This document shows positions 17,684 to 26,440 of a stretch of 64,000 nt of DNA, in pieces. The stretch covers positions 98,424 to 162,423 of the forward strand of contig JAJFFO010000017.1 in NCBI GenBank assembly GCA_021776615.1, written 5' to 3'. Within the stretch, counting starts at the first letter, position 1; each line of letters opens with the position of its first letter. Both the position numbers and the translations under genes were made by a program. The DNA is from Robiginitomaculum sp. (GTDB lineage Bacteria > Pseudomonadota > Alphaproteobacteria > Caulobacterales > Maricaulaceae). The notes under the pieces are model-generated. The model made no database searches, was not told where the DNA came from, and saw nothing but the letters and a program-made list of their open reading frames with translations.

Positions 17684-20404
17684 ATGCATAAAAAAATTCT
17701 GATGACCGGGGCCTCGGCCCTAATCCTGAGTGCATTTGGGGCGACCGCATCCTTCGCACAGGAAGAAACTCTGAACGAGGACATTCTTATTGTCACCGGC
17801 ACGCGGCGAACCGCCCGCTCGGCCGCGGAAAGCCCGGCCCCGGTTGACGTGATTAGCGGCGACGAACTGATAAATCAGGGCACCACCGACATGACCGATT
17901 TGATTCGGCTTGCTGTGCCTTCCTACAATGTTAACCAGCAGCCGATTTCCGATGCGGCAACACTCGTCCGCCCCGCTAACCTGCGCGGCTTATCGCCCGA
18001 TGAAACCCTGGTTTTGGTCAACTCCAAGCGCCTGCACCGCGCCGCCGTGATCTCCTTCCTTGGTGGCGGCATTTCAGATGGTGCGCAAGGCCCCGATATT
18101 TCCACCATTCCGGCGTTAGCACTTAAACGCGTTGAAGTGCTGCGCGACGGTGCCGCCTCGCAATATGGTTCAGACGCCATTGCCGGCGTGCTGAACTTTA
18201 TCCTTAGAGACAATGCCGAAGGGTCGACCTTTCAGGCGCGTTATGGCTCCAACTATGATAATGGCGGCGATGCCTATTCGATTGCTGCCAATGTCGGCTT
18301 GCCATTGGGCGATATCGGCTTTTTCAACATTACCGGTGAATACAGCGAAACTGATCCAACCAGCCAGTCGATACAACGTGGTGATGCTGCGGCTTTGATT
18401 GCCGCAGGCAATACCGCCGTTCAAGATGCTGTCACTCACCTCGACACAGATTTTGCACAAACCTGGGGACAGCCGCAAACCGATGACAATATCAAGGTTT
18501 TCGTCAATACTGGCGTAAAATTTAGCGAAACTGGCGAACTTTATGCGTTTGGTAATTATGCGCAACGGCGCGTTGAGGGTGGCTTCTTCTTCCGTAACCC
18601 AACCAATCGCGGTGGCGTTTTCGCCGGGCCAAATGTTGACCCACTTACGGGTGCCCCTGACGCCAATGGCGTTCCTTCGGTACGGGTTGGCGATCTATCG
18701 GGCGACTCCATTGGTGATTGCCCCGCCGGTATTCCGCTGACCGCAGGCGGCGGGCTATTGCCGGATCCGGGTATTCTTGGTCAGGTAACGGCTGACGCCA
18801 ATTGCTTCTCCTTTGTCGAATTATTCCCTGGTGGGTTTACGCCGAGCTTTGGCGGCAATCTGACCGATCGTAGCATCGCCATTGGCGTGCGCGGGGAAAT
18901 CGATTTTGGCTCAGGCCTCTCCTATGATCTTAGCTATAAATACGGCAAGAATGACGCCAATTTCTTCATCAATAATACCATTAATGCATCGTTGGGCCCG
19001 GACACGCCAACCGCCTTCCGGCCCGGCGGCTACACTCAGGAAGAAGATAATATAAATCTCGATCTGGCCTATGGCATACCGGTCGCAGGCTTTGCCTCTG
19101 ATCTGAATATCGCTGCCGGTTTTGAGTATCGGGTGGAAAGCTTTACCATCCGAGCCGGTGACCCCGCGTCTACAGCGCTTGGCCCACTCTCCGCGCCATC
19201 ACTAGCTTTCCCAAATGGGCAAGGCTTTTCCTCCAGCTCAAATGGTTTTGGCGGCTTTATCGATTCCAGTGCCGGTACCAGCAGGCAATCCAACGTCGCT
19301 TTCTATCTGGACGCTGAGGCCGATGTAACCGAAAACCTTATCTTGCAAGCAGCCATACGCTATGAAGATTTCGACTCTTTTGGTGACACCACCAACGTCA
19401 AGGTCGGGGCGCTTTATAAAGTTACGCCCGACTTTAGCATACGCGGCACCTATAGCTCCGGCTTCCATGCGCCAACCGCTGGGCAAGCCAATGTCACTAA
19501 CGTGTCGACGGTGTTTGTCGGGACGGTTCTGGCCGATCAGGGCACCATTCCCCTGACCAGCGGCGCCGGCCAGTTCATGGCTGACTTCCTGGTTTCGCAA
19601 GGCCGCGACCGCCCAACTCTGGGCCCGGAAAATTCCGACAGCTTTAGCGGCGGTGTTGCCTTTAACGCTGGCCCGGCAAGCTTTACGGTGGATTACTTCA
19701 ACATCAAAGTGACCGACCGGATTTCGCTTTCAGAAAGCTTTGACTTTAGCGCAGCATTGCGCACGGTGGCTGCGGATAATGGTGTCGCGGTTAATGCCGG
19801 TGATAGCACATCTCAATTGCTGAACGCCCTTGACGCTGCTGGCGTTTTGAGCGCCGGTGATTTTGCCGGTTCTGAAGACCTTACCACTTTTGGCTTCTTC
19901 AATAATGACTTTGATACCCGCACCCAGGGCGTTGATATCGTAGGTAATCTGCCGTTCAACGTTGGCACCGGGTCTTCCAATGCAACCTTGGCGGTGAATT
20001 ACACCAAAACCGAAGTGATTGAACTTGGTAATATTTCGGCGGGTCGTTTGCGCCAATTGGAAGAAAACCTGCCATCGTGGAAAGGTAATCTGACGCTGAA
20101 CCATCAACAGGGTAACATCTCTGGTTTGGTTCGTGCCAATTATTGGGGCAGTTTCTTTGAAGACCATTTGGATTCAAATCTGGCATTCCCGATTGAGGCC
20201 GGTGCTGAAATCACCTTCGACGCACAATTGGCATACACCTTCTACGACAAATTCGAGATTGCCGTTGGGGCCAATAATATCTTCAACGAATTTCCGGACA
20301 AAAACCCGTTTGCAAACGTGGTGGGAGCCAAATTCCCGCTTACGTCACCAGGCGGCATTAATGGCGGTTTCTATTATGTCCGCCTGACGGCTACTTTGCC
20401 TTAA
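17684..20404 (+). CDS. TonB-dependent outer-membrane receptor
   Basis: A 906-residue receptor for energy-dependent uptake of a large substrate such as a siderophore, carbohydrate or cofactor. The N-terminal signal peptide (MHKKILMTGASALILSAFG…) is followed by the TonB-box-like stretch EDILIVTGTRR and the plug domain (SPAPVDVISGDELINQG; VEVLRDGAASQYGSDAIAG). The beta barrel follows (YSSGFHAPTAGQ, AVGANNIFNEFPDKNP). The protein ends TATLP without the usual terminal Phe. GAGGAG precedes the ATG. A strong terminator follows, so it is monocistronic. The substrate cannot be read from the sequence. Confidence 0.96.
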   Translation: MHKKILMTGASALILSAFGATASFAQEETLNEDILIVTGTRRTARSAAESPAPVDVISGDELINQGTTDMTDLIRLAVPSYNVNQQPISDAATLVRPANLRGLSPDETLVLVNSKRLHRAAVISFLGGGISDGAQGPDISTIPALALKRVEVLRDGAASQYGSDAIAGVLNFILRDNAEGSTFQARYGSNYDNGGDAYSIAANVGLPLGDIGFFNITGEYSETDPTSQSIQRGDAAALIAAGNTAVQDAVTHLDTDFAQTWGQPQTDDNIKVFVNTGVKFSETGELYAFGNYAQRRVEGGFFFRNPTNRGGVFAGPNVDPLTGAPDANGVPSVRVGDLSGDSIGDCPAGIPLTAGGGLLPDPGILGQVTADANCFSFVELFPGGFTPSFGGNLTDRSIAIGVRGEIDFGSGLSYDLSYKYGKNDANFFINNTINASLGPDTPTAFRPGGYTQEEDNINLDLAYGIPVAGFASDLNIAAGFEYRVESFTIRAGDPASTALGPLSAPSLAFPNGQGFSSSSNGFGGFIDSSAGTSRQSNVAFYLDAEADVTENLILQAAIRYEDFDSFGDTTNVKVGALYKVTPDFSIRGTYSSGFHAPTAGQANVTNVSTVFVGTVLADQGTIPLTSGAGQFMADFLVSQGRDRPTLGPENSDSFSGGVAFNAGPASFTVDYFNIKVTDRISLSESFDFSAALRTVAADNGVAVNAGDSTSQLLNALDAAGVLSAGDFAGSEDLTTFGFFNNDFDTRTQGVDIVGNLPFNVGTGSSNATLAVNYTKTEVIELGNISAGRLRQLEENLPSWKGNLTLNHQQGNISGLVRANYWGSFFEDHLDSNLAFPIEAGAEITFDAQLAYTFYDKFEIAVGANNIFNEFPDKNPFANVVGAKFPLTSPGGINGGFYYVRLTATLP

Positions 20405-20446
20405 TCACAATCTTGCCGGTCCTGAGTTAGGGCCGCCCAATGATCG

Positions 20447-20477
20447 AAAACCCCGGTTGGAAACAGCCGGGGTTTTT
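20447..20477 (+). terminator. Rho-independent terminator after the TonB receptor
   Basis: A GC-rich hairpin (AAACCCCGG … CCGGGGTTT) followed by a T run, 43 bp after the stop codon. Confidence 0.9.
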
Positions 20478-20524
20478 GTGTTATCTCGTGATAATCTTAA
20501 TAGGATTTGACCCTAAAGCCGATT

Positions 20525-21118
20525 TCACTCTTCGGGGTTTGCTGGGGCTTCCTCGTCTTGCGCCGCATTTTCCTGATCGCCCGCATCGTCCGCAGGGGCA
20601 TTAGCTGCGCCCTCATTAGCCGTCGGCAAATTGCCAAACATGGCATGGCGAATAAGGTTACCTTGGGCAATACCGTTTTTGCGCGCGCCACCGCCAGCAA
20701 TTTCCAATACGGCCTTGGCCACGCCGCCGGATGGAATGGTGCGCAATGATTTTGGCCGGGCATTGCGGGCAATAGAAATAATCCGGCCTTCAGTATTGAT
20801 AAAAATAATATCAAGCGGAATCAGTGTATTTTTCATCCAGATAGTCACCGGGCGTGGCTCGACAAAATCGAACAACATGCCCTCATCTTCCCCTATGGTT
20901 TGGCGAAACATCATGCCCTGTGCACGGTGTTCGTCGGTATCCGCCACCTCAACACTAAATGATAGCGGCCCGGCTTCGGTCTCCACAATCAGCGGCTGGG
21001 GCGGGCCAAAGGTCAACAATTCGGGCGTTTCTGCCGCTCCATCTTGCGCAAAAGCGGGTGCCAGCACCAAAAATGGAGCCAGCGCGAAAAGGATTAAGGC
21101 TGTGAGATATGTTTTCAT
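20525..21118 (-). CDS. Exported DUF192 domain protein
   Basis: A 197-residue protein with a signal peptide (MKTYLTALILFALAPFLVLA…). The DUF192 core includes VADTDEHRAQGMMFRQTIGE, GMLFDFVEPRPVTIWMKNT and PLDIIFINTEGRIISI. The family is widespread and periplasmic or extracellular, with unknown biochemical role. The C-terminal 30 residues are an acidic low-complexity Ala/Asp/Glu tail not needed for the fold. It is monocistronic, convergent with the TonB receptor, and separated from the downstream gene by 81 bp. Confidence 0.93.
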   Translation of the reverse strand: MKTYLTALILFALAPFLVLAPAFAQDGAAETPELLTFGPPQPLIVETEAGPLSFSVEVADTDEHRAQGMMFRQTIGEDEGMLFDFVEPRPVTIWMKNTLIPLDIIFINTEGRIISIARNARPKSLRTIPSGGVAKAVLEIAGGGARKNGIAQGNLIRHAMFGNLPTANEGAANAPADDAGDQENAAQDEEAPANPEE

Positions 21119-21199
21119 ATTGCTCTCCTACCACCGCGTCACTGAACCTTCAATGAACCAGTATCTTGCTGACGGTTTTAAAGATGTTTTGCCAGTCTG

Positions 21200-22765
21200 C
21201 TAAATCTCGGCGACAATCAGTTGCGGGCCTTCATTATTTTGGCACGCCGTCAGCGCCGCCTGCAAAGCCGCATCAAATTCGCCAACCGTTCGCGCACGCA
21301 CGGCCGGTACACCAAATCCTTCGGACAATTTCACCCAATCCATCTTTGGGTTGGACAAATCCAGCATGGCGGCGGCGGCCGGGCCCGGCTCTCCCGCGCC
21401 CACCCGCGCCAATTCAAAGTTCAGCACCAGATAAGAGTGATTAGCGAATACCACATTGATAATGTTCTGCTTTTCCCGCGCCTGGGTCCATAAAGCTTGC
21501 AACGTATAGGCCGCCGCGCCATCGCCGCACAGCGCAAAAACCTGATGGGTTGGCGTCGCAAAAGCGGCACCAATTGCCAACGGCATGCCCATGCCAATAG
21601 CGCCGCCGGTCAGGCATAGCCATTCATGATCCGGCCCATTTTCCAGCCATGGATAGACCCCCATGCCCGACGTCGTCGCATCATCGCATATCACCGAATT
21701 GTCCGGCATATGCCGCCACAATGACAAGCCGACATAGCCGGGGTTTAGCGGCCCGTCTTCATTGGTAAGCGCCGGTGCAGGCGCGCGCGCGGCCAGCTTT
21801 GGTTGCGCCGGAGCGTCCAGCATTTGCGCCAATGCTTCAAGCGCAGCGGTAATATCGTCCGCCGGGCCGCCAAGATGCGCAATTTTTGCGCCCGCAGGCG
21901 TAAGTTCGCTCAACGTATCGGGGTACGCGAAGAAGCTCACCGGTGGTTTGGATCCGGCGACCACCAGAAGATCACAATCTTTAAGGTCTTCGCTGGCCTG
22001 CTCGGCAAGATAGTTCAGCCGCATGGGCGAAACCCGGCTGGCGCCGCGCGAAACCCGAGGTGCAAATGTCTCCATAACCAGACGGCAATCGAGCTTTTGC
22101 GCAATGCGTCCAGCTGCGTGTAGCCCGGCCTCAAGACAAGCGGAGCCACCAATATAAAGCACTGGATTTTTGGCGGCCGCCACGGCCTTGGCCACGGTCG
22201 CAATTTGTTCGCCTGCAACCGGTAAAAGCGATGGCATTGGCGTTTTTGGCAATACATCCGGCTCTTCGTTCGACCAAGCACAATCGGCGGGTAAGACCAG
22301 GCTGGCCACGCCGCGCTCGGGTCCATAAGCTTGGCGCACGGCTTCCAGCGCCATGCTCGACACTTCCGATGAGGCGCTGACACTTCCAACCCAGCGGGAC
22401 ATGGGCGCGCAAACCGCTTCGACATCCGAGGTAAGCGGCGCATCCAAAGGGCGGTGCGCTATGGCATGGTCGCCAACAATGTTTAGCACGGGCGAGAAAG
22501 CGCGGCGGGCATTGTGCAAATTGGCAAGGCCATTGGCGAGGCCGGGGCCGAGGTGCAACAAAGTGCACGCCGGTTTGCCGGTCATGCGGCCATAGCCATC
22601 CGCCGCGCCGGTGGCCACACCCTCAAACAGGCACAGGACTGAGCGCATCCCATCCACCCGGTCGAGCGCCGCAACCATATGCATTTCGGAGGTGCCGGGA
22701 TTGGAAAAACAAATCTCAACCCCTTGATTAATAAGGGTACGGACCATGCTTTGCGCTGCGAACAT
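21200..22765 (-). CDS. Thiamine-diphosphate enzyme of the acetolactate synthase / benzoylformate decarboxylase type
   Basis: A 521-residue ThDP enzyme. The N-terminal domain has GVEICFSNPGTSEMHM and the cofactor-activating Glu48 in LFEGVATGAADGYGRM. The C-terminal domain has the ThDP/Mg motif beginning GDGAAAYTLQALW and continuing VVFANHSY. It resembles proteins annotated as acetolactate synthase large subunit, but no regulatory subunit gene is nearby. The neighbouring FMN 2-hydroxyacid oxidase (17 bp gap) suggests a 2-oxoacid decarboxylase, as in mandelate pathways. The true substrate is unknown. Confidence 0.9.
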   Translation of the reverse strand: MFAAQSMVRTLINQGVEICFSNPGTSEMHMVAALDRVDGMRSVLCLFEGVATGAADGYGRMTGKPACTLLHLGPGLANGLANLHNARRAFSPVLNIVGDHAIAHRPLDAPLTSDVEAVCAPMSRWVGSVSASSEVSSMALEAVRQAYGPERGVASLVLPADCAWSNEEPDVLPKTPMPSLLPVAGEQIATVAKAVAAAKNPVLYIGGSACLEAGLHAAGRIAQKLDCRLVMETFAPRVSRGASRVSPMRLNYLAEQASEDLKDCDLLVVAGSKPPVSFFAYPDTLSELTPAGAKIAHLGGPADDITAALEALAQMLDAPAQPKLAARAPAPALTNEDGPLNPGYVGLSLWRHMPDNSVICDDATTSGMGVYPWLENGPDHEWLCLTGGAIGMGMPLAIGAAFATPTHQVFALCGDGAAAYTLQALWTQAREKQNIINVVFANHSYLVLNFELARVGAGEPGPAAAAMLDLSNPKMDWVKLSEGFGVPAVRARTVGEFDAALQAALTACQNNEGPQLIVAEI

Positions 22766-22782
22766 TGTGACCTCGATTGTGA

Positions 22783-23952
22783 TTAGGGTGCGTGTCTTTG
22801 TACAAATTCCGGGCCGATTTGTGAAACACTATTACAGCCCAAAAGCGTCATGCCGCGCTCAAACTCATCGCGAAATATCGATAATACTCGCGCGACACCG
22901 GCCTCGCCGCCCGCCGCCAAACCATAGAGATAAGGCCTACCAATGGAACACGCATCCGCGCCAAGCGCCAAGGCTTTTAAAATATCGGTGCCACGGCGCA
23001 CGCCGCCATCAACAATCAGCTCCAGCGTATCGCCGACCAAATCGCGCATGGGAGCGACCATATCAATGGGGGCTGGCACACCATCGAGTTGCCGCCCGCC
23101 ATGATTGGAAATCATTACCGCTTTGGCACCAATATCACGGGCGCGAATGGCGTCATCCGGGCTGATTATGCCCTTAATCATAAACGGCTTATCGCCGTCT
23201 TTGGCCCATTCGCGGGCTATCCACGCGGCACCATCCCAGGTGAGCTTGCGGTCGAATTGCGCATCAATAAATGCCGCCGCGCCGCCGCCTGCGCTCTCGG
23301 CGCTGGCTTTCACCCAATCATCAATATTGGGCATGGATACGCCGCCGCTGCGCCGAAAATTAAACAGCCATTTGGGGTGAGCGATAATGCTAAGCAGGCT
23401 GGCCGGAGTGAAACGCGGCGGTAGTGACATGCCGGTAAGCAAATCACGCTCGCGATTACCGCCGACAACGGTATCGACGGTAAGACAGAGCGCGTCATAC
23501 CCAGCGGCCTTGGCGCGTGCGATCAGCTCTTTGGTCAGCCCGCGATCCTTGAACACATAAAGCTGGAACATTTTTGGACCATTGGTGTGGGCTGAAACGT
23601 CCTCAAGGCTGGTGGAACCAACAGTGGAAAGCGAATACATAAGCCCCGCCGCGGCAGCGGCGCGGGCGACGGCCAATTCCTTATGGTGATGGAGTATTTG
23701 AGAAGCGCCAGTGGGTGACAATAATAGCGGTAACGCCATTTTCCGACCCAGAATTGTAGTACTCAGATCAATCTGACTAACATCGCGCAGTGCACGGGGA
23801 AGTAATTCATAACGGCTAAACGCGCTCGCATTATTGCCAAGCGACCATTCATCATCTGATCCGCCAACAAGATAATGAAATATCGGCGATGGCAGGTTTT
23901 TACGCGCCAAGCAGCGAAAGTCTTGCGCGTTATGACAATAGTGCAGGCGCAT
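22783..23952 (-). CDS. FMN-dependent alpha-hydroxy-acid oxidising enzyme
   Basis: A 389-residue TIM-barrel flavoprotein of the L-lactate dehydrogenase / glycolate oxidase / mandelate dehydrogenase family, oxidising an L-2-hydroxyacid to a 2-oxoacid. Visible motifs are LPLLLSPTGASQILHHHKE, LTVDTVVGGNRERD, the catalytic His in VMISNHGGRQLDG (about residue 282) and VDGGVRRGTDILKALALGA with GRPYLYGLA. The length and SNHGGRQLD match membrane-associated LldD/MdlB-type enzymes. It lies directly upstream of the ThDP enzyme and is probably co-transcribed. Confidence 0.94.
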   Translation of the reverse strand: MRLHYCHNAQDFRCLARKNLPSPIFHYLVGGSDDEWSLGNNASAFSRYELLPRALRDVSQIDLSTTILGRKMALPLLLSPTGASQILHHHKELAVARAAAAAGLMYSLSTVGSTSLEDVSAHTNGPKMFQLYVFKDRGLTKELIARAKAAGYDALCLTVDTVVGGNRERDLLTGMSLPPRFTPASLLSIIAHPKWLFNFRRSGGVSMPNIDDWVKASAESAGGGAAAFIDAQFDRKLTWDGAAWIAREWAKDGDKPFMIKGIISPDDAIRARDIGAKAVMISNHGGRQLDGVPAPIDMVAPMRDLVGDTLELIVDGGVRRGTDILKALALGADACSIGRPYLYGLAAGGEAGVARVLSIFRDEFERGMTLLGCNSVSQIGPEFVQRHAP

Positions 23953-24036
23953 AAGCGGCTAAGACTTTCATCCGGTTTTCAATTATAGAAAATGTGGTTG
24001 CCACCACCAGAGTGCAGCAACAACAGAGGGTTAACA

Positions 24037-26232
24037 TTAGATTTTTTTACACCAAAACTGATACATAGCTCTAAATGTATCAGGATTTTTGAGTTCATAC
24101 TGATGCCAGTGGGACAGCGAAGACTGCTTATATTTTTTTGAACCCTCTTTCCCATCGTTCAAAAGCGATTCTTTCGCTTTTAGTTCAAACCCCAAAAATT
24201 GCAGTTTCAACTTGTTCAATATTGTCTGTATTTGCGGCAACGTAAACCGATGTTCCTGGACATGAAAAAGCAAATCCCGGCACTCACTGGTGCTATAGAA
24301 ATCCCCCCTCCTGCATAGACTTTCCATCTGCTGGTTGCCACACGCCGCCTCGGCACTAATGTCTTGCCGGCATGTGCGAATGTCTTCAGCAGACGTAGAA
24401 TAATGTTTCTCTGCAATCATCGCGCGACCAGCAACCACATCTCGGCGCGCGAGTTGGCTGTATAATCCGATTTTCATTAAGCCCCCAGGACGCAGTAGAT
24501 TTACTAAAATTTGCCATCCAGACACCGGATCGCAGAGATGGTGAAGGACACCCACACTCTCTATGAGATCAAACTGCTGACCAATCAACCCCAACTCCAT
24601 AATGTCAGCTTGCGCAAATTCAATGTCTGATAAGCCCAATTCCTTGGTCTTCCTCATGGCGTAAGAAAGGCTACTTAAGCTAAGATCAATGGCTAACACA
24701 CGAGCATTGCCCAAGTTCGAAGCCGCCATAATGGCGTGCTGACCGGTGCCACATCCTGCAATCAAAACTTCTGGTTGCTCTGGTGAAACATAATTACCCA
24801 AGTTAAGTTTTAGGGAGTCACTTTGCAACATCTCAGCAATTGAATGCGTCCGCGGTGGAATCCCTACCTTGATCCATTGCGGATACGGGTTCTCTTCATA
24901 TTGCTCTCGAACAGATAGAGAAACAGTGTCACTAATCGGCGTCAACGTTGGAATTTGTTTCCTCAGTTTTTGTTCTTTATGTGGCTGCAAAATTTGTCGC
25001 CAAATTACCTCTTTAATTTCGCCGGTCCATTCACCTTCACTCAGCTTTATTCCCCAAGGAAACGAATGCAACGGCCTATAGGTCCCCAAAGTGGCAATAA
25101 GGTGTGGAGGCACAGCTTGGTTGGCTCGCAACAATCCTTCTATTTGCTGCTCCATTCTTTTTACCAGCTGCATCTCCTCTACTGACTCTGAAAACACATA
25201 CGCATTATTGAAGCACAGCATTGCTAAAGCCGCCAAAAATGGGAACCCTACGTTCTCAAATTTCTCTTCAATCACCTCCTTCATCATGGTTCTCCGCAGT
25301 ACAGTAAGCATCCTTTCGGTTTGAATGTCACGTACAGAACAGAGCTTCATGATCTGAAGCAATAACGGTATTCTGGTGAGTTTTCGTATAATTCCTGCGG
25401 CACATTCTGTACTGAGTGGGCCATCAGAATTCGTCACTTTAAGTGATTGCCTAAAGTCCTTGTGGCAATAAACTGCGCTCATAATGGCTGTATAAACGGT
25501 ATCAGGATGCGCCATGGGGTGCTTCAAAAGCTCTCCCAAAGCGCACAACAAGTCTTCGTTTACCGAGGTAAACAGCCTATTTTCCAGTGACGCTGCCAAT
25601 CCATACCAAAGCAAGTCGTCCGCTGGATCAATAACCACAGCGCGTTGATGGCATTCGAACGCTTCCTCAAGGCACCCTTGGTCCATATATACCAAACCAA
25701 GTTTGTAATAGACGGCAGCGTAATCCGGTCTCTGCATGAGAGCCCTTTGATAACTTTCCACTGCCTCAGCCAGTCGCCCTTGCTTTCGAAATACATCGCC
25801 AATATTATGATGCGCCATAGCGTGATCGGGTTTGAGAGTCAAAGCCTTGCTAAAGCTTGTGATGGCATCATCCAGTCGTTCCAACTGTTGATAAACCATG
25901 CCTAGGTTGAAGTGGGCCGGAACATAGTCCGGCCGAAGTACCAGCGCTTTGCTGATAAGTTTCGCCGCCATATTGTTTTTGCCGAGCTGGTGTTCTGCCA
26001 CCCCCAATAAATGCAAAGCCTCGGGCTGTTCAGGTTCAGATTGCAACATCTGCTCATAGATTTTTTTTGCTTCTGGTATATCGCCCCGCTGGTGGTGTTT
26101 TAGGGCCTGATCTATTGCATGTTGTGACGCAGATGTTGGTCCTATATAGGCACCTGCAGCTGAATTTTCTGAATGTGAATAATCACCTCTTCTGACCTCC
26201 GTTTGTGGGCTATGTTTGCCGGATTTACTCAT
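24037..26232 (-). CDS. TPR-repeat protein fused to a class I SAM methyltransferase
   Basis: A 731-residue protein with two parts. Residues about 40–220 are tetratricopeptide repeats (ALHLLGVAEHQLGKNN, FNLGMVYQQLERLDD, HNIGDVFRKQGRLAEA, YKLGLVYMDQGCLEEA). A helical linker follows, then a Rossmann methyltransferase (VLIAGCGTGQHAIMAA, DLIESVGVLHHLCDPV, LLRPGGLMKIGLYSQ). The TPR part would bind partners or substrate, and the methyltransferase acts on an unknown target. ATG at 26232 follows GGAG. Base composition is somewhat more A/T-rich than the neighbours. No clear signal peptide. Confidence 0.88.
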   Translation of the reverse strand: MSKSGKHSPQTEVRRGDYSHSENSAAGAYIGPTSASQHAIDQALKHHQRGDIPEAKKIYEQMLQSEPEQPEALHLLGVAEHQLGKNNMAAKLISKALVLRPDYVPAHFNLGMVYQQLERLDDAITSFSKALTLKPDHAMAHHNIGDVFRKQGRLAEAVESYQRALMQRPDYAAVYYKLGLVYMDQGCLEEAFECHQRAVVIDPADDLLWYGLAASLENRLFTSVNEDLLCALGELLKHPMAHPDTVYTAIMSAVYCHKDFRQSLKVTNSDGPLSTECAAGIIRKLTRIPLLLQIMKLCSVRDIQTERMLTVLRRTMMKEVIEEKFENVGFPFLAALAMLCFNNAYVFSESVEEMQLVKRMEQQIEGLLRANQAVPPHLIATLGTYRPLHSFPWGIKLSEGEWTGEIKEVIWRQILQPHKEQKLRKQIPTLTPISDTVSLSVREQYEENPYPQWIKVGIPPRTHSIAEMLQSDSLKLNLGNYVSPEQPEVLIAGCGTGQHAIMAASNLGNARVLAIDLSLSSLSYAMRKTKELGLSDIEFAQADIMELGLIGQQFDLIESVGVLHHLCDPVSGWQILVNLLRPGGLMKIGLYSQLARRDVVAGRAMIAEKHYSTSAEDIRTCRQDISAEAACGNQQMESLCRRGDFYSTSECRDLLFHVQEHRFTLPQIQTILNKLKLQFLGFELKAKESLLNDGKEGSKKYKQSSLSHWHQYELKNPDTFRAMYQFWCKKI

Positions 26233-26383
26233 TATTATGCGCTCCGTAGCCAACTCTCACACAGACATTTCTAAACCAAAACGTCACACCTTAAAAGAAG
26301 CTGTATCTAGAAAATGCGGTGCCAACCTAACTGCTCACGCTACAAACCTAGCATACTTCCATTCTTACAAGAGAGCCCCCATA

Positions 26384-26410
26384 GAAAAAGGGCGATCCGA
26401 AGACCGCCCT
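26384..26410 (-). terminator. Rho-independent terminator with UUCG tetraloop
   Basis: On the minus strand the hairpin AGGGCGGTC-TTCG-GATCGCCCT is closed by a C(UUCG)G tetraloop and followed by a T run. It lies 30 bp after the stop of the secreted-protein gene at 26441 and is a very stable terminator. Confidence 0.92.
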
Positions 26411-26440
26411 CAAACTTTATATGATTAAGCCAAGTTAGAC

